From Pseudomonas grimontii (GTDB taxonomy: Bacteria; Pseudomonadota; Gammaproteobacteria; Pseudomonadales; Pseudomonadaceae), in assembly GCF_007858185.1 (NCBI RefSeq), contig NZ_VFES01000024.1:26694-90693 (forward strand): a DNA stretch of 64,000 bases. The letters run 5' to 3'. Below, piece by piece: positions 25,235-34,692 of this stretch. Under the pieces are notes generated by a model. It had not been told where the DNA came from. It was given only the letters and a program-made list of their open reading frames with translations, and searched no databases. Made by a program: the position numbers and the translations under genes. Within the stretch, counting starts at the first letter, position 1. The number at the start of each line of letters is the position of its first letter.

Positions 25235-25261
25235 TGTGGGAGGGGCTTGCCCCCTCCCACA
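25235..25261. repeat. REP palindrome between mtlE and mtlF
   Basis: TGTGGGAGGGG (25235-25245) and CCCCTCCCACA (25251-25261) form a perfect 11-bp stem with a 5-nt loop. The core is shared with elements at 29.7, 38.5, 39.5, 43.3 and 63.8 kb. It lies 23 nt after the mtlE stop, inside the operon, where it could stabilise the mtlE part of the mRNA or reduce read-through. Confidence 0.85.
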
Positions 25262-25304
25262 CTGACCGCACTCCGATCCTCGCTGCGCAATGGCCTTGAT
25301 TATC

Positions 25305-26195
25305 ATGAATACACCACGCAAAAACCGCCTGGCCAACCCCGGCTGGTTCCTCGTCACGCCTTCGGTCGCCATGCTGCTGCTGTGGATGATCGTGCCGCTG
25401 GGCATGACCCTGTACTTTTCGCTGATCCGCTACAACCTGCTCTACCCCGGCGAGAACCAATTCGTGGGGCTGGAGAACTTCACCTACTTCATCACCGACT
25501 CGGGCTTCCTGCCCGGCGCCACCAATACCTTGTTGCTGGTGGGCAGTGTGCTGCTGATCAGCGTGGTGTTCGGCGTGTTGATCAGTGCCCTGCTGGAGGC
25601 CAGTGAGTTCCTGGGGCGTGGCATCGTCCGGGTGCTGTTGATTTCGCCGTTCTTCATCATGCCCACCGTCGGTGCGCTGATCTGGAAGAACCTGATTTTC
25701 CACCCGGTGTCGGGGATTCTCGCGGCCGTGTGGAAGTTCTTCGGCGCCGAGCCCGTGGACTGGCTGGCGCACTATCCGTTGCTGTCGATCATCATCATTG
25801 TGTCGTGGCAATGGCTGCCGTTCGCGATCCTGCTGCTGATGACCGCCATGCAGTCCCTCGACCAGGAACAAAAGGAAGCCGCGCGCCTGGACGGTGCCGG
25901 TGCCATCGCGATTTTCTGGCACCTGACCCTGCCCCACCTGGCCCGCCCGATTGCCGTGGTGGTGATGATCGAAACGATCTTCCTGCTCTCGGTGTTCGCC
26001 GAAATCTTCACCACCACCAACGGTGGCCCCGGCTACGCGTCGACCAACCTCGCCTACCTGATCTACAACCAGGCGCTGGTGCAGTTCGACGTGGGCATGG
26101 CCTCAGCCGGCGGCTTGATTGCCGTGGTCATCGCCAATATCGCGGCGATCATCCTGGTGCGGATGATCGGCAAAAACCTGACTGACAAGCCTTGA
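25305..26195 (+). CDS. mtlF: MtlF, mannitol ABC transporter permease
   Basis: This 296-residue MalF-type permease has six membrane helices and the ATPase-coupling EAA loop (EQKEAARLDGAGAIAIFWHLTLP). The start MNTPRKNRLANPGW at 25305 is preferred by memory of homologues; an ATG at 25290 would add five residues. Neither start has a clear ribosome site, which is notable after the REP hairpin. It forms the membrane channel with MtlG. The next gene starts 10 nt after its stop. Confidence 0.93.
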   Translation: MNTPRKNRLANPGWFLVTPSVAMLLLWMIVPLGMTLYFSLIRYNLLYPGENQFVGLENFTYFITDSGFLPGATNTLLLVGSVLLISVVFGVLISALLEASEFLGRGIVRVLLISPFFIMPTVGALIWKNLIFHPVSGILAAVWKFFGAEPVDWLAHYPLLSIIIIVSWQWLPFAILLLMTAMQSLDQEQKEAARLDGAGAIAIFWHLTLPHLARPIAVVVMIETIFLLSVFAEIFTTTNGGPGYASTNLAYLIYNQALVQFDVGMASAGGLIAVVIANIAAIILVRMIGKNLTDKP

Positions 26196-26205
26196 GGGCC
26201 GCGCC

Positions 26206-27036
26206 ATGACGCTTCAACAATCCCGCCGCCTGCAAAGCCTGTTGCTCGGCACCCTGGCCTGGGCCATTGCGATCCTGATCTTCTTCCCGATCTTCTGGAT
26301 GGTGCTGACCAGCTTCAAGACCGAAATCGACGCGTTCGCCACGCCGCCGCAGTTCATCTTCACGCCGACGCTGGAGAACTACCTGCACATCAACGAGCGC
26401 AGCAACTACTTCAGCTATGCGTGGAACTCGGTGCTGATTTCATTCAGCGCCACCGCCCTGTGCCTGCTGATCTCGGTGCCGGCGGCCTACTCCATGGCGT
26501 TCTATGAAACCAAACGCACCAAGGGCACGTTGCTGTGGATGCTCTCCACCAAGATGCTGCCGCCGGTGGGCGTGCTGATGCCGATCTACCTGCTGGCCAA
26601 GAGCTTTGGCCTGCTGGACACGCGCATCGCGCTGATCATCATCTACACCCTGATCAACCTGCCGATCGTGGTCTGGATGGTTTACACCTACTTCAAGGAC
26701 ATCCCCAAGGACATCCTCGAGGCCGCGCGCCTGGACGGTGCCACGCTGTGGCAGGAAATGGTCCGGGTGCTGCTGCCGATCGCCAAGGGCGGTCTGGCCT
26801 CCACGGTGCTGCTGTCGCTGATCCTGTGCTGGAACGAGGCCTTCTGGTCGTTGAACCTGACCTCGTCCAACGCCGCGCCCTTGACCGCGCTGATCGCCTC
26901 CTACTCCAGCCCCGAAGGCTTGTTCTGGGCCAAATTGTCTGCCGTCTCGACCCTGGCCTGCGCGCCGATCCTGATCTTTGGCTGGATCAGCCAGAAACAG
27001 CTGGTGCGCGGTTTGTCCTTCGGCGCCGTGAAATAA
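26206..27036 (+). CDS. mtlG: MtlG, mannitol ABC transporter permease
   Basis: This 276-residue MalG-type permease has six helices and an EAA loop (DILEAARLDGATLWQEMVRVLLP). It pairs with MtlF and the MtlK ATPase. It lies 10 nt after mtlF and is translated from ATG at 26206. Confidence 0.94.
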   Translation: MTLQQSRRLQSLLLGTLAWAIAILIFFPIFWMVLTSFKTEIDAFATPPQFIFTPTLENYLHINERSNYFSYAWNSVLISFSATALCLLISVPAAYSMAFYETKRTKGTLLWMLSTKMLPPVGVLMPIYLLAKSFGLLDTRIALIIIYTLINLPIVVWMVYTYFKDIPKDILEAARLDGATLWQEMVRVLLPIAKGGLASTVLLSLILCWNEAFWSLNLTSSNAAPLTALIASYSSPEGLFWAKLSAVSTLACAPILIFGWISQKQLVRGLSFGAVK

Positions 27037-27075
27037 CGGCCTTTCAATAAAAATTTCAAAGTGGAGGCCCATCCC

Positions 27076-28179
<1,104 letters not shown>

Positions 28180-28197
28180 TTTCGCGAGTATTACGTT

Positions 28198-29679
28198 ATG
28201 AAACTGAATAAACACAACCTCACCCAGTTGGCGCCGGAAATCAAACTGCCGGCCTACGCCATTGCAAGTACCTCCCAGGGCATCGCCCATATCGGCGTCG
28301 GCGGCTTCCACCGTGCGCACCAGGCGTACTACACCGATGCGCTGATGAATACCGGCGAGGGCCTGGACTGGAGCATCTGCGGCGTCGGCCTGCGTGCCGA
28401 AGACCGCAAGGCCCGCGACGACCTGGCCGGCCAGGACTACCTGTTCACCCTCTATGAGCTGGGCGACACCGACGACACCGAAGTGCGCGTGATCGGCTCG
28501 ATCAGCGACATGCTGTTGGCCGAAGACAGCGCCCAGGCGTTGATCGATAAACTGGCCAGCCCCGAGATTCGCATCGTCTCGCTGACCATCACCGAAGGCG
28601 GCTACTGCATCGATGACAGCAACGGCGAGTTCATGGCCCACCTGCCGCAGATCCAGCATGACCTGGCGCACCCGAGCGCGCCGAAAACCGTGTTCGGCTT
28701 TATCTGTGCGGCCTTGACCCAGCGCCGCGCGGCCGGCATCCCGGCGTTTACCGTGATGTCCTGCGATAACCTGCCGCACAACGGCGCCGTCACGCGCAAG
28801 GCACTGCTGGCCTTCGCCGCCCTGCACAATGCCGAGCTGCATGACTGGATCAAGGCCAATGTGAGCTTCCCGAACGCCATGGTCGACCGCATCACACCGA
28901 TGACCAGCACCGCCCACCGCCTGCAACTGCACGACGAACACGGCATCGACGATGCCTGGCCAGTGGTTTGCGAACCCTTTGTGCAGTGGGTGCTGGAAGA
29001 CAAATTCGTCAACGGCCGCCCGGCGTGGGAAAAGGTCGGCGTGCAGTTCACCGACGACGTGACGCCCTATGAGGAAATGAAGATCGGCTTGCTCAACGGC
29101 AGCCACCTGGCCTTGACGTACCTGGGCTTTCTCAAAGGCTATCGGTTTGTGCACGAGACCATGAACGATCCGCTGTTCGTGGCCTACATGCGCGCCTACA
29201 TGGACCTCGACGTCACCCCACACCTGGCGCCGGTACCGGGCATCAACCTGAGCGACTACAAGCAGACCCTGGTGGACCGCTTCTCCAACCAGGCGATTGC
29301 CGACCAGTTGGAACGGGTGTGTTCGGATGGCTCGTCGAAGTTTCCCAAGTTCACCGTGCCGACCATCAATCGCCTGATTGCCGATGGCCGCGAGACCGAG
29401 CGCGCGGCACTGGTCGTCGCGGCGTGGGCCCTGTATTTGAAGGGCGTGGATGAGAATGGGGTGAGCTACAAGATCCCGGATCCGCGCGCGGCGTTCTGCC
29501 AGGGGCTGGTGAGTGACGATGCACTGATCAGCCAGCGGTTGCTGGGGGTGGAAGAGATTTTCGGGATGGCTATTCCCAACTCGCCTGAGTTTGTGGCAGC
29601 GTTCGAGCGGTGCTATGGGAGCCTGCGGGATAACGGCGTCACCACTACCCTACAGAACCTCCTGAAGAAACCGGCTTAA
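28198..29679 (+). CDS. mtlD: MtlD, mannitol 2-dehydrogenase
   Basis: This enzyme oxidises D-mannitol to D-fructose, D-arabitol to D-xylulose and D-sorbitol to fructose with NAD+ (EC 1.1.1.67). The 493 residues equal the characterised P. fluorescens enzyme. The catalytic set of the polyol-specific long-chain dehydrogenases is present: Lys295, Asn300 and His303 in EEMKIGLLNGSH. The N-terminal cofactor motif is GVGGFHRAHQAYY. It lies 18 nt after mtlK and is followed by a REPIN before mtlY. Confidence 0.97.
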   Translation: MKLNKHNLTQLAPEIKLPAYAIASTSQGIAHIGVGGFHRAHQAYYTDALMNTGEGLDWSICGVGLRAEDRKARDDLAGQDYLFTLYELGDTDDTEVRVIGSISDMLLAEDSAQALIDKLASPEIRIVSLTITEGGYCIDDSNGEFMAHLPQIQHDLAHPSAPKTVFGFICAALTQRRAAGIPAFTVMSCDNLPHNGAVTRKALLAFAALHNAELHDWIKANVSFPNAMVDRITPMTSTAHRLQLHDEHGIDDAWPVVCEPFVQWVLEDKFVNGRPAWEKVGVQFTDDVTPYEEMKIGLLNGSHLALTYLGFLKGYRFVHETMNDPLFVAYMRAYMDLDVTPHLAPVPGINLSDYKQTLVDRFSNQAIADQLERVCSDGSSKFPKFTVPTINRLIADGRETERAALVVAAWALYLKGVDENGVSYKIPDPRAAFCQGLVSDDALISQRLLGVEEIFGMAIPNSPEFVAAFERCYGSLRDNGVTTTLQNLLKKPA

Positions 29680-29682
29680 AAC

Positions 29683-29770
29683 TGTGGGAGGGGGCTTGCC
29701 CCCGATGAAGGTGTGTCAGTCAAATACCCTTCACTGACGCACTGCCAACGGGGGCAAGCCCCCTCCCACA
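29683..29770. repeat. REPIN (two inverted REP sequences) between mtlD and mtlY
   Basis: The 21-nt left arm (29683-29703, starting TGTGGGAGGGGGCTTG) is repeated exactly in inverted orientation at 29750-29770, with a 46-nt centre containing GTGTGTCAGTC and its partial complement. The whole can fold into one long hairpin. It lies inside the mannitol operon, 3 nt after the mtlD stop. Confidence 0.9.
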
Positions 29771-29819
29771 CTGGACCGGGTTGCCAATCCAAAAAAATAA
29801 CACCGCTGAGCACACCATC

Positions 29820-31301
29820 ATGACCCAGCAAAACCTGTTCCTCGGCATCGACTGTGGCACCCAAGGCACCAAGGCCATCGTCCTCGACACCTCCAGCGGC
29901 AAGGTGCTGGGCCTGGGCGCCGCCGCGCACACCCTGATCAGCGGCGCCAATGGCCGTCGCGAGCAGCACCCCCAGGAATGGCTGGATGCCTTTACCGAAG
30001 CCACCCACCGCGCCTTGCAACAGGCCGGCGTGGACGGCCAGGCCATCCTTGGCATCGGCGTGTCCGGCCAGCAGCATGGGCTGGTGTTGCTGGATGACAG
30101 CGGCCAGGTGCTGCGCCCGGCCAAGCTGTGGTGCGATACCGAAACCGCGCCGGAGAACGAGCGCCTGCTGGCCTACCTGGGCGGCGAGAGTGGCTCGCTG
30201 GAACGCCTGGGCGTGGCGATTGCGCCGGGCTACACCGTGTCGAAGCTGCTGTGGACCCGCGAGCAGCACCCGGACATCTTCGCGCGCATCGCCCATGTCC
30301 TGCTGCCCCACGACTACCTCAACTACTGGCTCACCGGCCGCGCGGTCGCCGAATACGGCGATGCCTCGGGCACCGGTTACTTCAACGTGCGCACCCGCGC
30401 CTGGGATGTGGCGCTGCTCAAGCACCTAGACCCCAGCGGCCGCCTCGAAGCTGCGCTGCCGGCGTTGATCGAAGCCGATCAAACCGTCGGCAGCATCCTG
30501 CCGGCCATCGCCGAGCGCCTGGGCATCAACCCCAATGCCATCGTGTCCAGCGGCGGCGGCGACAACATGATGGGCGCCATCGGCACCGGCAATATCGCCC
30601 CCGGCGTGATCACCATGAGCCTGGGCTCGTCCGGCACCGTGTATGCCTTTGCCGACCAGCCCAACGTAAGCCCGCAGGCGTCGGTCGCCACTTTCTGCTC
30701 ATCCAGCGGCGGCTGGTTGCCGTTGATCTGCACGATGAACCTGACCAACGCCACCGGGGTGATTCGCGAGTTGTTCGAACTGGACCTCAACGCCTTCAAC
30801 GCGCTGGTCGAGCAAGCCCCGATTGGCGCCGATGGCGTCAGCATGCTGCCGTTCCTCAACGGCGAACGCGTGCCTGCCCTGCCCCACGCCACCGGTAGCC
30901 TGCATGGGCTGACCATGACCAACCTGACCCGTGCCAACCTGTGCCGCGCGGTGGTCGAAGGCACCACCTTCGGCCTGCGCTACGGCCTCGATCTGCTGCG
31001 CCACACCGGCCTGCAAAGCCAGAGTATCCGCCTGATCGGCGGCGGCTCGAAAAGCCCGGTATGGCGGCAGATGGTCGCCGATATCATGAACACCGAAGTG
31101 ATCTGCACCGAACAAAGCGAAGCCGCCGCCCTGGGCGCGGCGATCCAGGCGGCGTGGAGCCAGTCCGGCGAATCCCTGGCCAGCCTGTGCGACAAATGCG
31201 TGAGCGTCGACCCGGCCAGCCGTACCCTGCCGGTGGCGGCCAGTGTCAGCGCCTATCAACTGGCTTACGAACGCTATCAACAGCACGTGGCAACCCTTTA
31301 A
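29820..31301 (+). CDS. mtlY: MtlY, xylulokinase
   Basis: This 493-residue FGGY-family kinase starts with the sugar-kinase phosphate-1 motif LFLGIDCGTQGTKAIVLD. It also has the xylulokinase motifs GVSGQQHGLVLLD and the C-terminal RLIGGGSKSPVWRQMVADI. It phosphorylates D-xylulose made from arabitol by MtlD. The ATG at 29820 follows a REPIN and has only a weak ribosome site; mtlZ begins 12 nt after its stop. Confidence 0.95.
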   Translation: MTQQNLFLGIDCGTQGTKAIVLDTSSGKVLGLGAAAHTLISGANGRREQHPQEWLDAFTEATHRALQQAGVDGQAILGIGVSGQQHGLVLLDDSGQVLRPAKLWCDTETAPENERLLAYLGGESGSLERLGVAIAPGYTVSKLLWTREQHPDIFARIAHVLLPHDYLNYWLTGRAVAEYGDASGTGYFNVRTRAWDVALLKHLDPSGRLEAALPALIEADQTVGSILPAIAERLGINPNAIVSSGGGDNMMGAIGTGNIAPGVITMSLGSSGTVYAFADQPNVSPQASVATFCSSSGGWLPLICTMNLTNATGVIRELFELDLNAFNALVEQAPIGADGVSMLPFLNGERVPALPHATGSLHGLTMTNLTRANLCRAVVEGTTFGLRYGLDLLRHTGLQSQSIRLIGGGSKSPVWRQMVADIMNTEVICTEQSEAAALGAAIQAAWSQSGESLASLCDKCVSVDPASRTLPVAASVSAYQLAYERYQQHVATL

Positions 31302-31313
31302 GAGCGAACGACT

Positions 31314-32252
31314 ATGTATCTGGTGTGTGGTGAAGCGCTGTTTGATTTTTTCAGCGAGGAAGATGCCAGCGGGCTGGCCTCCAAGGTCAATTACAAGGCG
31401 ATTGCCGGTGGCTCACCGTTCAACGTCGCGGTGGGTTTGCGCCGCCTGGGCATTGAGGCCGGGTTGTTCGGCGGCCTGTCCACCGACTTCCTCGGCCGAC
31501 GCTTGTTGCAGGTGCTCAAAGATGAAGGTGTCAGCCAGCAGTTCCTGGTGGAATTCGCCGCGCCGACCACCCTGTCGATGGTCGCTGTGGGCGCCGATGG
31601 CTCACCGCAGTACAACTTCCGCGGTGAAGGCTGTGCGGACCGGCTGCTGGAAGTCGCGCATTTGCCGGTCCTCGGCGATGAGGTGCGCGGTCTGCATGTC
31701 GGCTCGTTCTCACTGGTGGTGCAACCGATTGGCGACACCCTGCTGGCGCTGGTCAAGCGCGAAAGCGGCAAGCGCCTGATCAGTCTCGACCCCAACGTGC
31801 GCCTCAACCCGCAGCCAAACATCCAGCTGTGGCGTGACCGCGTCGCCGAACTGGTCAAGCATGCCGACCTGATCAAGGTCAGCGATGAAGACCTGCACCT
31901 GCTCTACCCCGGCCAGTCGCCGGAAAGCGTGCTGCAGGGCTGGCTGCAACACCGTTGCCAACTGGTGTTCCTGACCCGTGGCGGCGAAGGTGCCAGTGTG
32001 TTCAGCCGTCAGCACGGCACATGGTCTGCTCCGGCACTCAAGGTGGTGATGGCCGATACCGTCGGCGCCGGGGATACCTTCCAGGCCGCGTTGATTGCCT
32101 GGCTGACCGAGCAACAGCTGGACTCGGTGGCGGGCCTGCAACAGCTCACCCGCGCGCAGATCGACGCCATGCTGGGCTTCGCCATCCGCGCCGCCGCCCT
32201 GACCTGCGGCAAGACCGGGCCGGACCTGCCCTATCGCCACCAAGTGGGCTGA
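31314..32252 (+). CDS. mtlZ: MtlZ, fructokinase (PfkB family)
   Basis: This 312-residue PfkB-family kinase has an N-terminal GG motif (GGSPFNVAVGLRRLG) and the C-terminal signature DTVGAGDTF, whose Asp is the catalytic base. It phosphorylates the fructose produced from mannitol by MtlD. It closes the operon; no strong terminator is visible in the 99 nt before the next gene. Confidence 0.95.
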   Translation: MYLVCGEALFDFFSEEDASGLASKVNYKAIAGGSPFNVAVGLRRLGIEAGLFGGLSTDFLGRRLLQVLKDEGVSQQFLVEFAAPTTLSMVAVGADGSPQYNFRGEGCADRLLEVAHLPVLGDEVRGLHVGSFSLVVQPIGDTLLALVKRESGKRLISLDPNVRLNPQPNIQLWRDRVAELVKHADLIKVSDEDLHLLYPGQSPESVLQGWLQHRCQLVFLTRGGEGASVFSRQHGTWSAPALKVVMADTVGAGDTFQAALIAWLTEQQLDSVAGLQQLTRAQIDAMLGFAIRAAALTCGKTGPDLPYRHQVG

Positions 32253-32351
32253 ATCCCGCGTTTATGAAGGTTTTGTCAGCCAGGGCAACATTAATCGATG
32301 GTTAATCCCGCAAGTCGAGAGTGACGGTGTACCCACTTGCGGAGCACCACC

Positions 32352-32621
32352 ATGAAACTGCGTACCCTAATGCTCGGCGGCGCCCTGGCGCTGGCTGCAG
32401 TGTCGGGCCTGGCCCAGGCTGACGATCAAACACAGGCGGCCAAACCCGTGCCTTATCATTACGGCATGCCGATGAACATTGCCAAGGTCCTGGCCATGAA
32501 CGAACCCCCCACTAACGACTGCAAAGTCATCAAGGCGGATATCAAGTTCCTGGACAAGGCGGGCAAAGTGGAAGACGTGAGCTACCGGAAAATGTCCGAA
32601 GCCTGCGATTTCCAGAATTGA
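32352..32621 (+). CDS. DUF2790 family periplasmic protein
   Basis: This 89-residue precursor has a clear signal peptide (MKLRTLMLGGALALAAVSGLAQA) and a mature domain with two Cys (NDCKVIKA and SEACDFQN) that could form a disulfide. It fits the small Pseudomonas DUF2790 family, of unknown function; several family members are metal- or stress-induced. GGAG lies 7 nt before the ATG. Confidence 0.85.
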   Translation: MKLRTLMLGGALALAAVSGLAQADDQTQAAKPVPYHYGMPMNIAKVLAMNEPPTNDCKVIKADIKFLDKAGKVEDVSYRKMSEACDFQN

Positions 32622-32642
32622 TGGGCGAACATGAACCGCATT

Positions 32643-32664
32643 GGGCCTGGCATTTACCAGGCCC
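32643..32664. terminator. Hairpin between convergent DUF2790 and DUF1652 genes
   Basis: GGGCCTGG and CCAGGCCC form a perfect 8-bp stem with a 6-nt loop. Neither side has a strong U-tract, so termination efficiency is uncertain. Its position between two convergent stops suggests a shared terminator. Confidence 0.55.
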
Positions 32665-32682
32665 ACCGTTCATATCCAACGA

Positions 32683-32952
32683 TCAGTAGTAACCCCGCGC
32701 TCCGGCTCTCTGCTGAGCAGGTGCATGGGTGTGTTTCAGGTCTTCACGCAACCCGGTAATCAGGTTGCAAATAGCTCGACTGCTGTCGAGTTTGTCAGCG
32801 TTTATACCTTTGACTTCCAAATCCACCCGGTCACGGTCGCGGTCGTCATAGACCTTGATCGTCAGCGAAGCATCTTCGGCTTTGGTGCATTCGCACCGTT
32901 TGGGCAGGAAACTTCCTTCGATAATGCTGCGAAGTTCTAATTCCGAAAGCAT
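32683..32952 (-). CDS. DUF1652 family protein
   Basis: This 89-residue small soluble protein begins MLSELELRSIIEGSFLPKRC, the hallmark of the DUF1652 family that is common in several copies in Pseudomonas. It contains CEC and DRDRDRVDLEV and ends in a Gly-Tyr tail. The ATG at 32952 is preceded by AGGAGAGG. Function unknown. Confidence 0.85.
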   Translation of the reverse strand: MLSELELRSIIEGSFLPKRCECTKAEDASLTIKVYDDRDRDRVDLEVKGINADKLDSSRAICNLITGLREDLKHTHAPAQQRAGARGYY

Positions 32953-33197
32953 GGCCAACCTCTCCTTTTTTGAGACTTGCCAATCGATTGTTGTAGGTCT
33001 GCAGGCGCGTGCCTGCTACGTCTTGCCAACCCTGGAAGACGCTTACAATCACAAAGCGTACTCGGCAAAATCCGATCCCGTTGTAACTTTTCCTCATAAG
33101 CGACATAGGGTTTTGTATCACTTGGTTCAACTGGATTTGGCTCCGTGCGCATCATCGCCGAACCACTTCGATTAAACGTTTAACCGTGGACTTCGGA
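32953..33197. other. Non-coding stretch between DUF1652 gene and ilvA
   Basis: No convincing gene is seen. It must hold the promoter of the DUF1652 gene (minus strand) and the end of ilvA. A perfect 12-bp palindrome TTAAACGTTTAA lies near 33174-33185, 13 nt past the ilvA stop; its role is unknown. Confidence 0.4.
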
Positions 33198-34220
33198 TTA
33201 AACGGCGCCTTGCGCCGCGACTCTTTCAGCAACATGTCGCAAACTATCAAAGTTGATATTCGCTCCGGAATTGACCGCCACCAAGGTTTGCCCACGCAGA
33301 CCGTGACGGGCGACGTAGGCGCGAATGCCCGCCACCGCCAACGCACCGGACGGCTCGGTGATGGAGCGGGTATCGTCGTAGATCAGCTTGATGGCGCTGC
33401 ACAATTCGTCATTGCTGACGGTGATGACTTCGTCGACCCAATCGCGGCAGATCTCAAAGCCATAGGCGCCGATCTGCGCGACCGCGGTGCCGTCGGCAAA
33501 CCCGTCGACACTCGGCAACACCACCCGCTCCCCGGCCCGTAGTGCGGCGAGCAGGCAACTGGAGCCTTCGGGTTCGACACCGATGATGCGCACCTCGGGC
33601 CGCAGGTATTTGACGTAGGCGGCAATGCCGGCGATCAGGCCACCGCCGCCCACCGGCACGAAGATCGCGTCCAACGGCCCCTGTTGCTGGCGCAGGATCT
33701 CCATGGCCACTGTGCCTTGGCCGGCGATCACATCCGGGTCATCGAAGGGCGAAACGAACGTGCACCCGGATGTCTCGGCCAGTTGCAGCGCATGGGCCAG
33801 GGCAAACGGGAAGCTCTCGCCGTGCAGCACCGCTTCGGCGCCTCGGGAGCGTACGCCCAGCACCTTCAGTTCCGGCGTGCTGCACGGCATCACGATCCGC
33901 GCCTGGATCCCCAACTCCTTCGCCGCCAGTGCCACGCCTTGCGCATGGTTACCCGCCGATGCCGTCACCACACCACGAGCTTTCTGCTCGGCCGTAAGCT
34001 GCACCAGTTTGTTGTAGGCGCCGCGAATCTTGAAGGAAAAGGTCGGTTGCAGGTCTTCGCGCTTGAGCAGCACCTGGTTGCCCAGCAATGCCGACAACGC
34101 CGGCGCGGCTTGCAGGGGCGTACGCACTGCCAGGTCATAGACCGGGGCGGCGAGGATCTTTTTCACATAGTGTTCAAGCAATGCCGTATCAGCGGTGTGA
34201 GGGACGGGGCACGTGCTCAT
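33198..34220 (-). CDS. ilvA: Threonine ammonia-lyase, short form without regulatory domain
   Basis: This PLP enzyme deaminates threonine to 2-oxobutanoate, the first step to isoleucine. Its 340 residues cover the catalytic domain only: PLP-binding Lys64 in FSFKIRGAYN and the phosphate-binding loop PVGGGGLIAG. The ~170-residue ACT-like allosteric tail of classical IlvA (about 500 residues) is missing, and the sequence stops right after INFDSLRHVAERVAAQ, where the tail would begin. Feedback inhibition by isoleucine is therefore not expected. The leader carries a peptide gene and overlapping hairpins typical of attenuation. The start at 34220 has a CCAGGAG ribosome site. The genome probably has a second, full-length ilvA elsewhere. 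Confidence 0.93.
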   Translation of the reverse strand: MSTCPVPHTADTALLEHYVKKILAAPVYDLAVRTPLQAAPALSALLGNQVLLKREDLQPTFSFKIRGAYNKLVQLTAEQKARGVVTASAGNHAQGVALAAKELGIQARIVMPCSTPELKVLGVRSRGAEAVLHGESFPFALAHALQLAETSGCTFVSPFDDPDVIAGQGTVAMEILRQQQGPLDAIFVPVGGGGLIAGIAAYVKYLRPEVRIIGVEPEGSSCLLAALRAGERVVLPSVDGFADGTAVAQIGAYGFEICRDWVDEVITVSNDELCSAIKLIYDDTRSITEPSGALAVAGIRAYVARHGLRGQTLVAVNSGANINFDSLRHVAERVAAQGAV

Positions 34221-34256
34221 AGGTGTCTCCTGGTTTTTGAAGGGCCCTGGAGACGG

Positions 34257-34327
34257 AAAAACAAAACCCGCCTCTAAGGCGGGTTTGGGTGCAGCCGTGT
34301 GCTATCCCGCCATATGAGGAATGGCGG
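34257..34327 (-). promoter_or_regulatory. Candidate ribosome-mediated attenuator of ilvA
   Basis: Four segments are seen on the minus strand in transcript order: 1, CCGCCAT (34327-34321); 2, ATGGCGGG (34313-34306); 3, AAACCCGCC (34286-34278); 4, GGCGGGTTT (34272-34264), followed by TGTTTTT. Segments 1 and 2 form a 7-bp hairpin. Segments 3 and 4 form a perfect 9-bp terminator. GGCGGG of segment 2 also pairs with CCCGCC of segment 3, an antiterminator that would exclude both. Segment 1 lies within the leader-peptide codons, as in amino-acid operon attenuators. The pairings are seen; the regulation is inferred. Confidence 0.78.
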
Positions 34328-34367
34328 TAATAATGCTTGGCTGGCTGTGCAAGGTTTGAAATGTCAT
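34302..34367 (-). CDS. Putative ilvA leader peptide
   Basis: This 21-codon open frame starts with ATG at 34367 and stops with TAG at 34304-34302. It contains the run Ile-Ile-Thr-Ala-Ile at codons 12-16 and three Thr codons in all, matching the pathway of the downstream enzyme. Its last codons overlap hairpin segments 1 and 2 of the attenuator, so a ribosome stalled at the Ile codons would cover segment 1 and free segment 2 to form the antiterminator. The ribosome site is weak, which lowers confidence. Confidence 0.6.
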   Translation of the reverse strand: MTFQTLHSQPSIITAIPHMAG

Positions 34368-34440
34368 GTCACGAAATTAACCGGAGGCGACCGGGCAAGT
34401 CAATGGCCATGCGCCATTTAGCGCACGGGGGTTTACGATT

Positions 34441-34470
34441 GATATACGAACCATATACGCTTTGTATATC
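34441..34470. promoter_or_regulatory. Inverted-repeat candidate operator before the ParD-like/map pair
   Basis: GATATAC (34441-34447) and GTATATC (34464-34470) are exact inverted copies, with a further ATATACG between them. Similar closely spaced half-sites are bound by ribbon-helix-helix antitoxins that repress their own operons. A possible promoter (TTTACG at 34432, TATACG at 34454, 16 nt apart) overlaps the repeats. Confidence 0.45.
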
Positions 34471-34491
34471 CACCCCTTCACAGTGAACACC

Positions 34492-34692
34492 ATGGGCATC
34501 GTCAAGATCAGCGACCAACTGCACGAACAACTCCGTCTGGCCAGCGCGGCCATGGACCGCTCCATCAACGCCCAGGCCGAATTCTGGATCAAGGTCGGCC
34601 TGCTCGCCGAATTGAACCCCAGCCTGCCCTACCACGAGTTGATCAACAAACTGTTGCTGGACAAGCCCGACCTGATCCGGGGGCGCAGCTGA
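34492..34692 (+). CDS. ParD-like ribbon-helix-helix protein
   Basis: This 66-residue protein begins MGIVKISDQLHEQLRLAS, with the basic beta-strand and two helices of the ribbon-helix-helix fold, and resembles the ParD-like antitoxin family. No ParE toxin is adjacent. Instead it overlaps by one base (TGATG) the methionine aminopeptidase gene, so the two are co-translated. It may be a DNA-binding autorepressor acting at the inverted repeats upstream. The start has no strong ribosome site. Confidence 0.75.
   Translation: MGIVKISDQLHEQLRLASAAMDRSINAQAEFWIKVGLLAELNPSLPYHELINKLLLDKPDLIRGRS

Noticed and set aside
33165..33190. Palindrome TTAAACGTTTAA after the ilvA stop as a possible terminator or operator
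   Set aside because: It is AT-rich with no loop or U-tract and has no clear target gene; its role is left open and it is mentioned only in the non-coding stretch.
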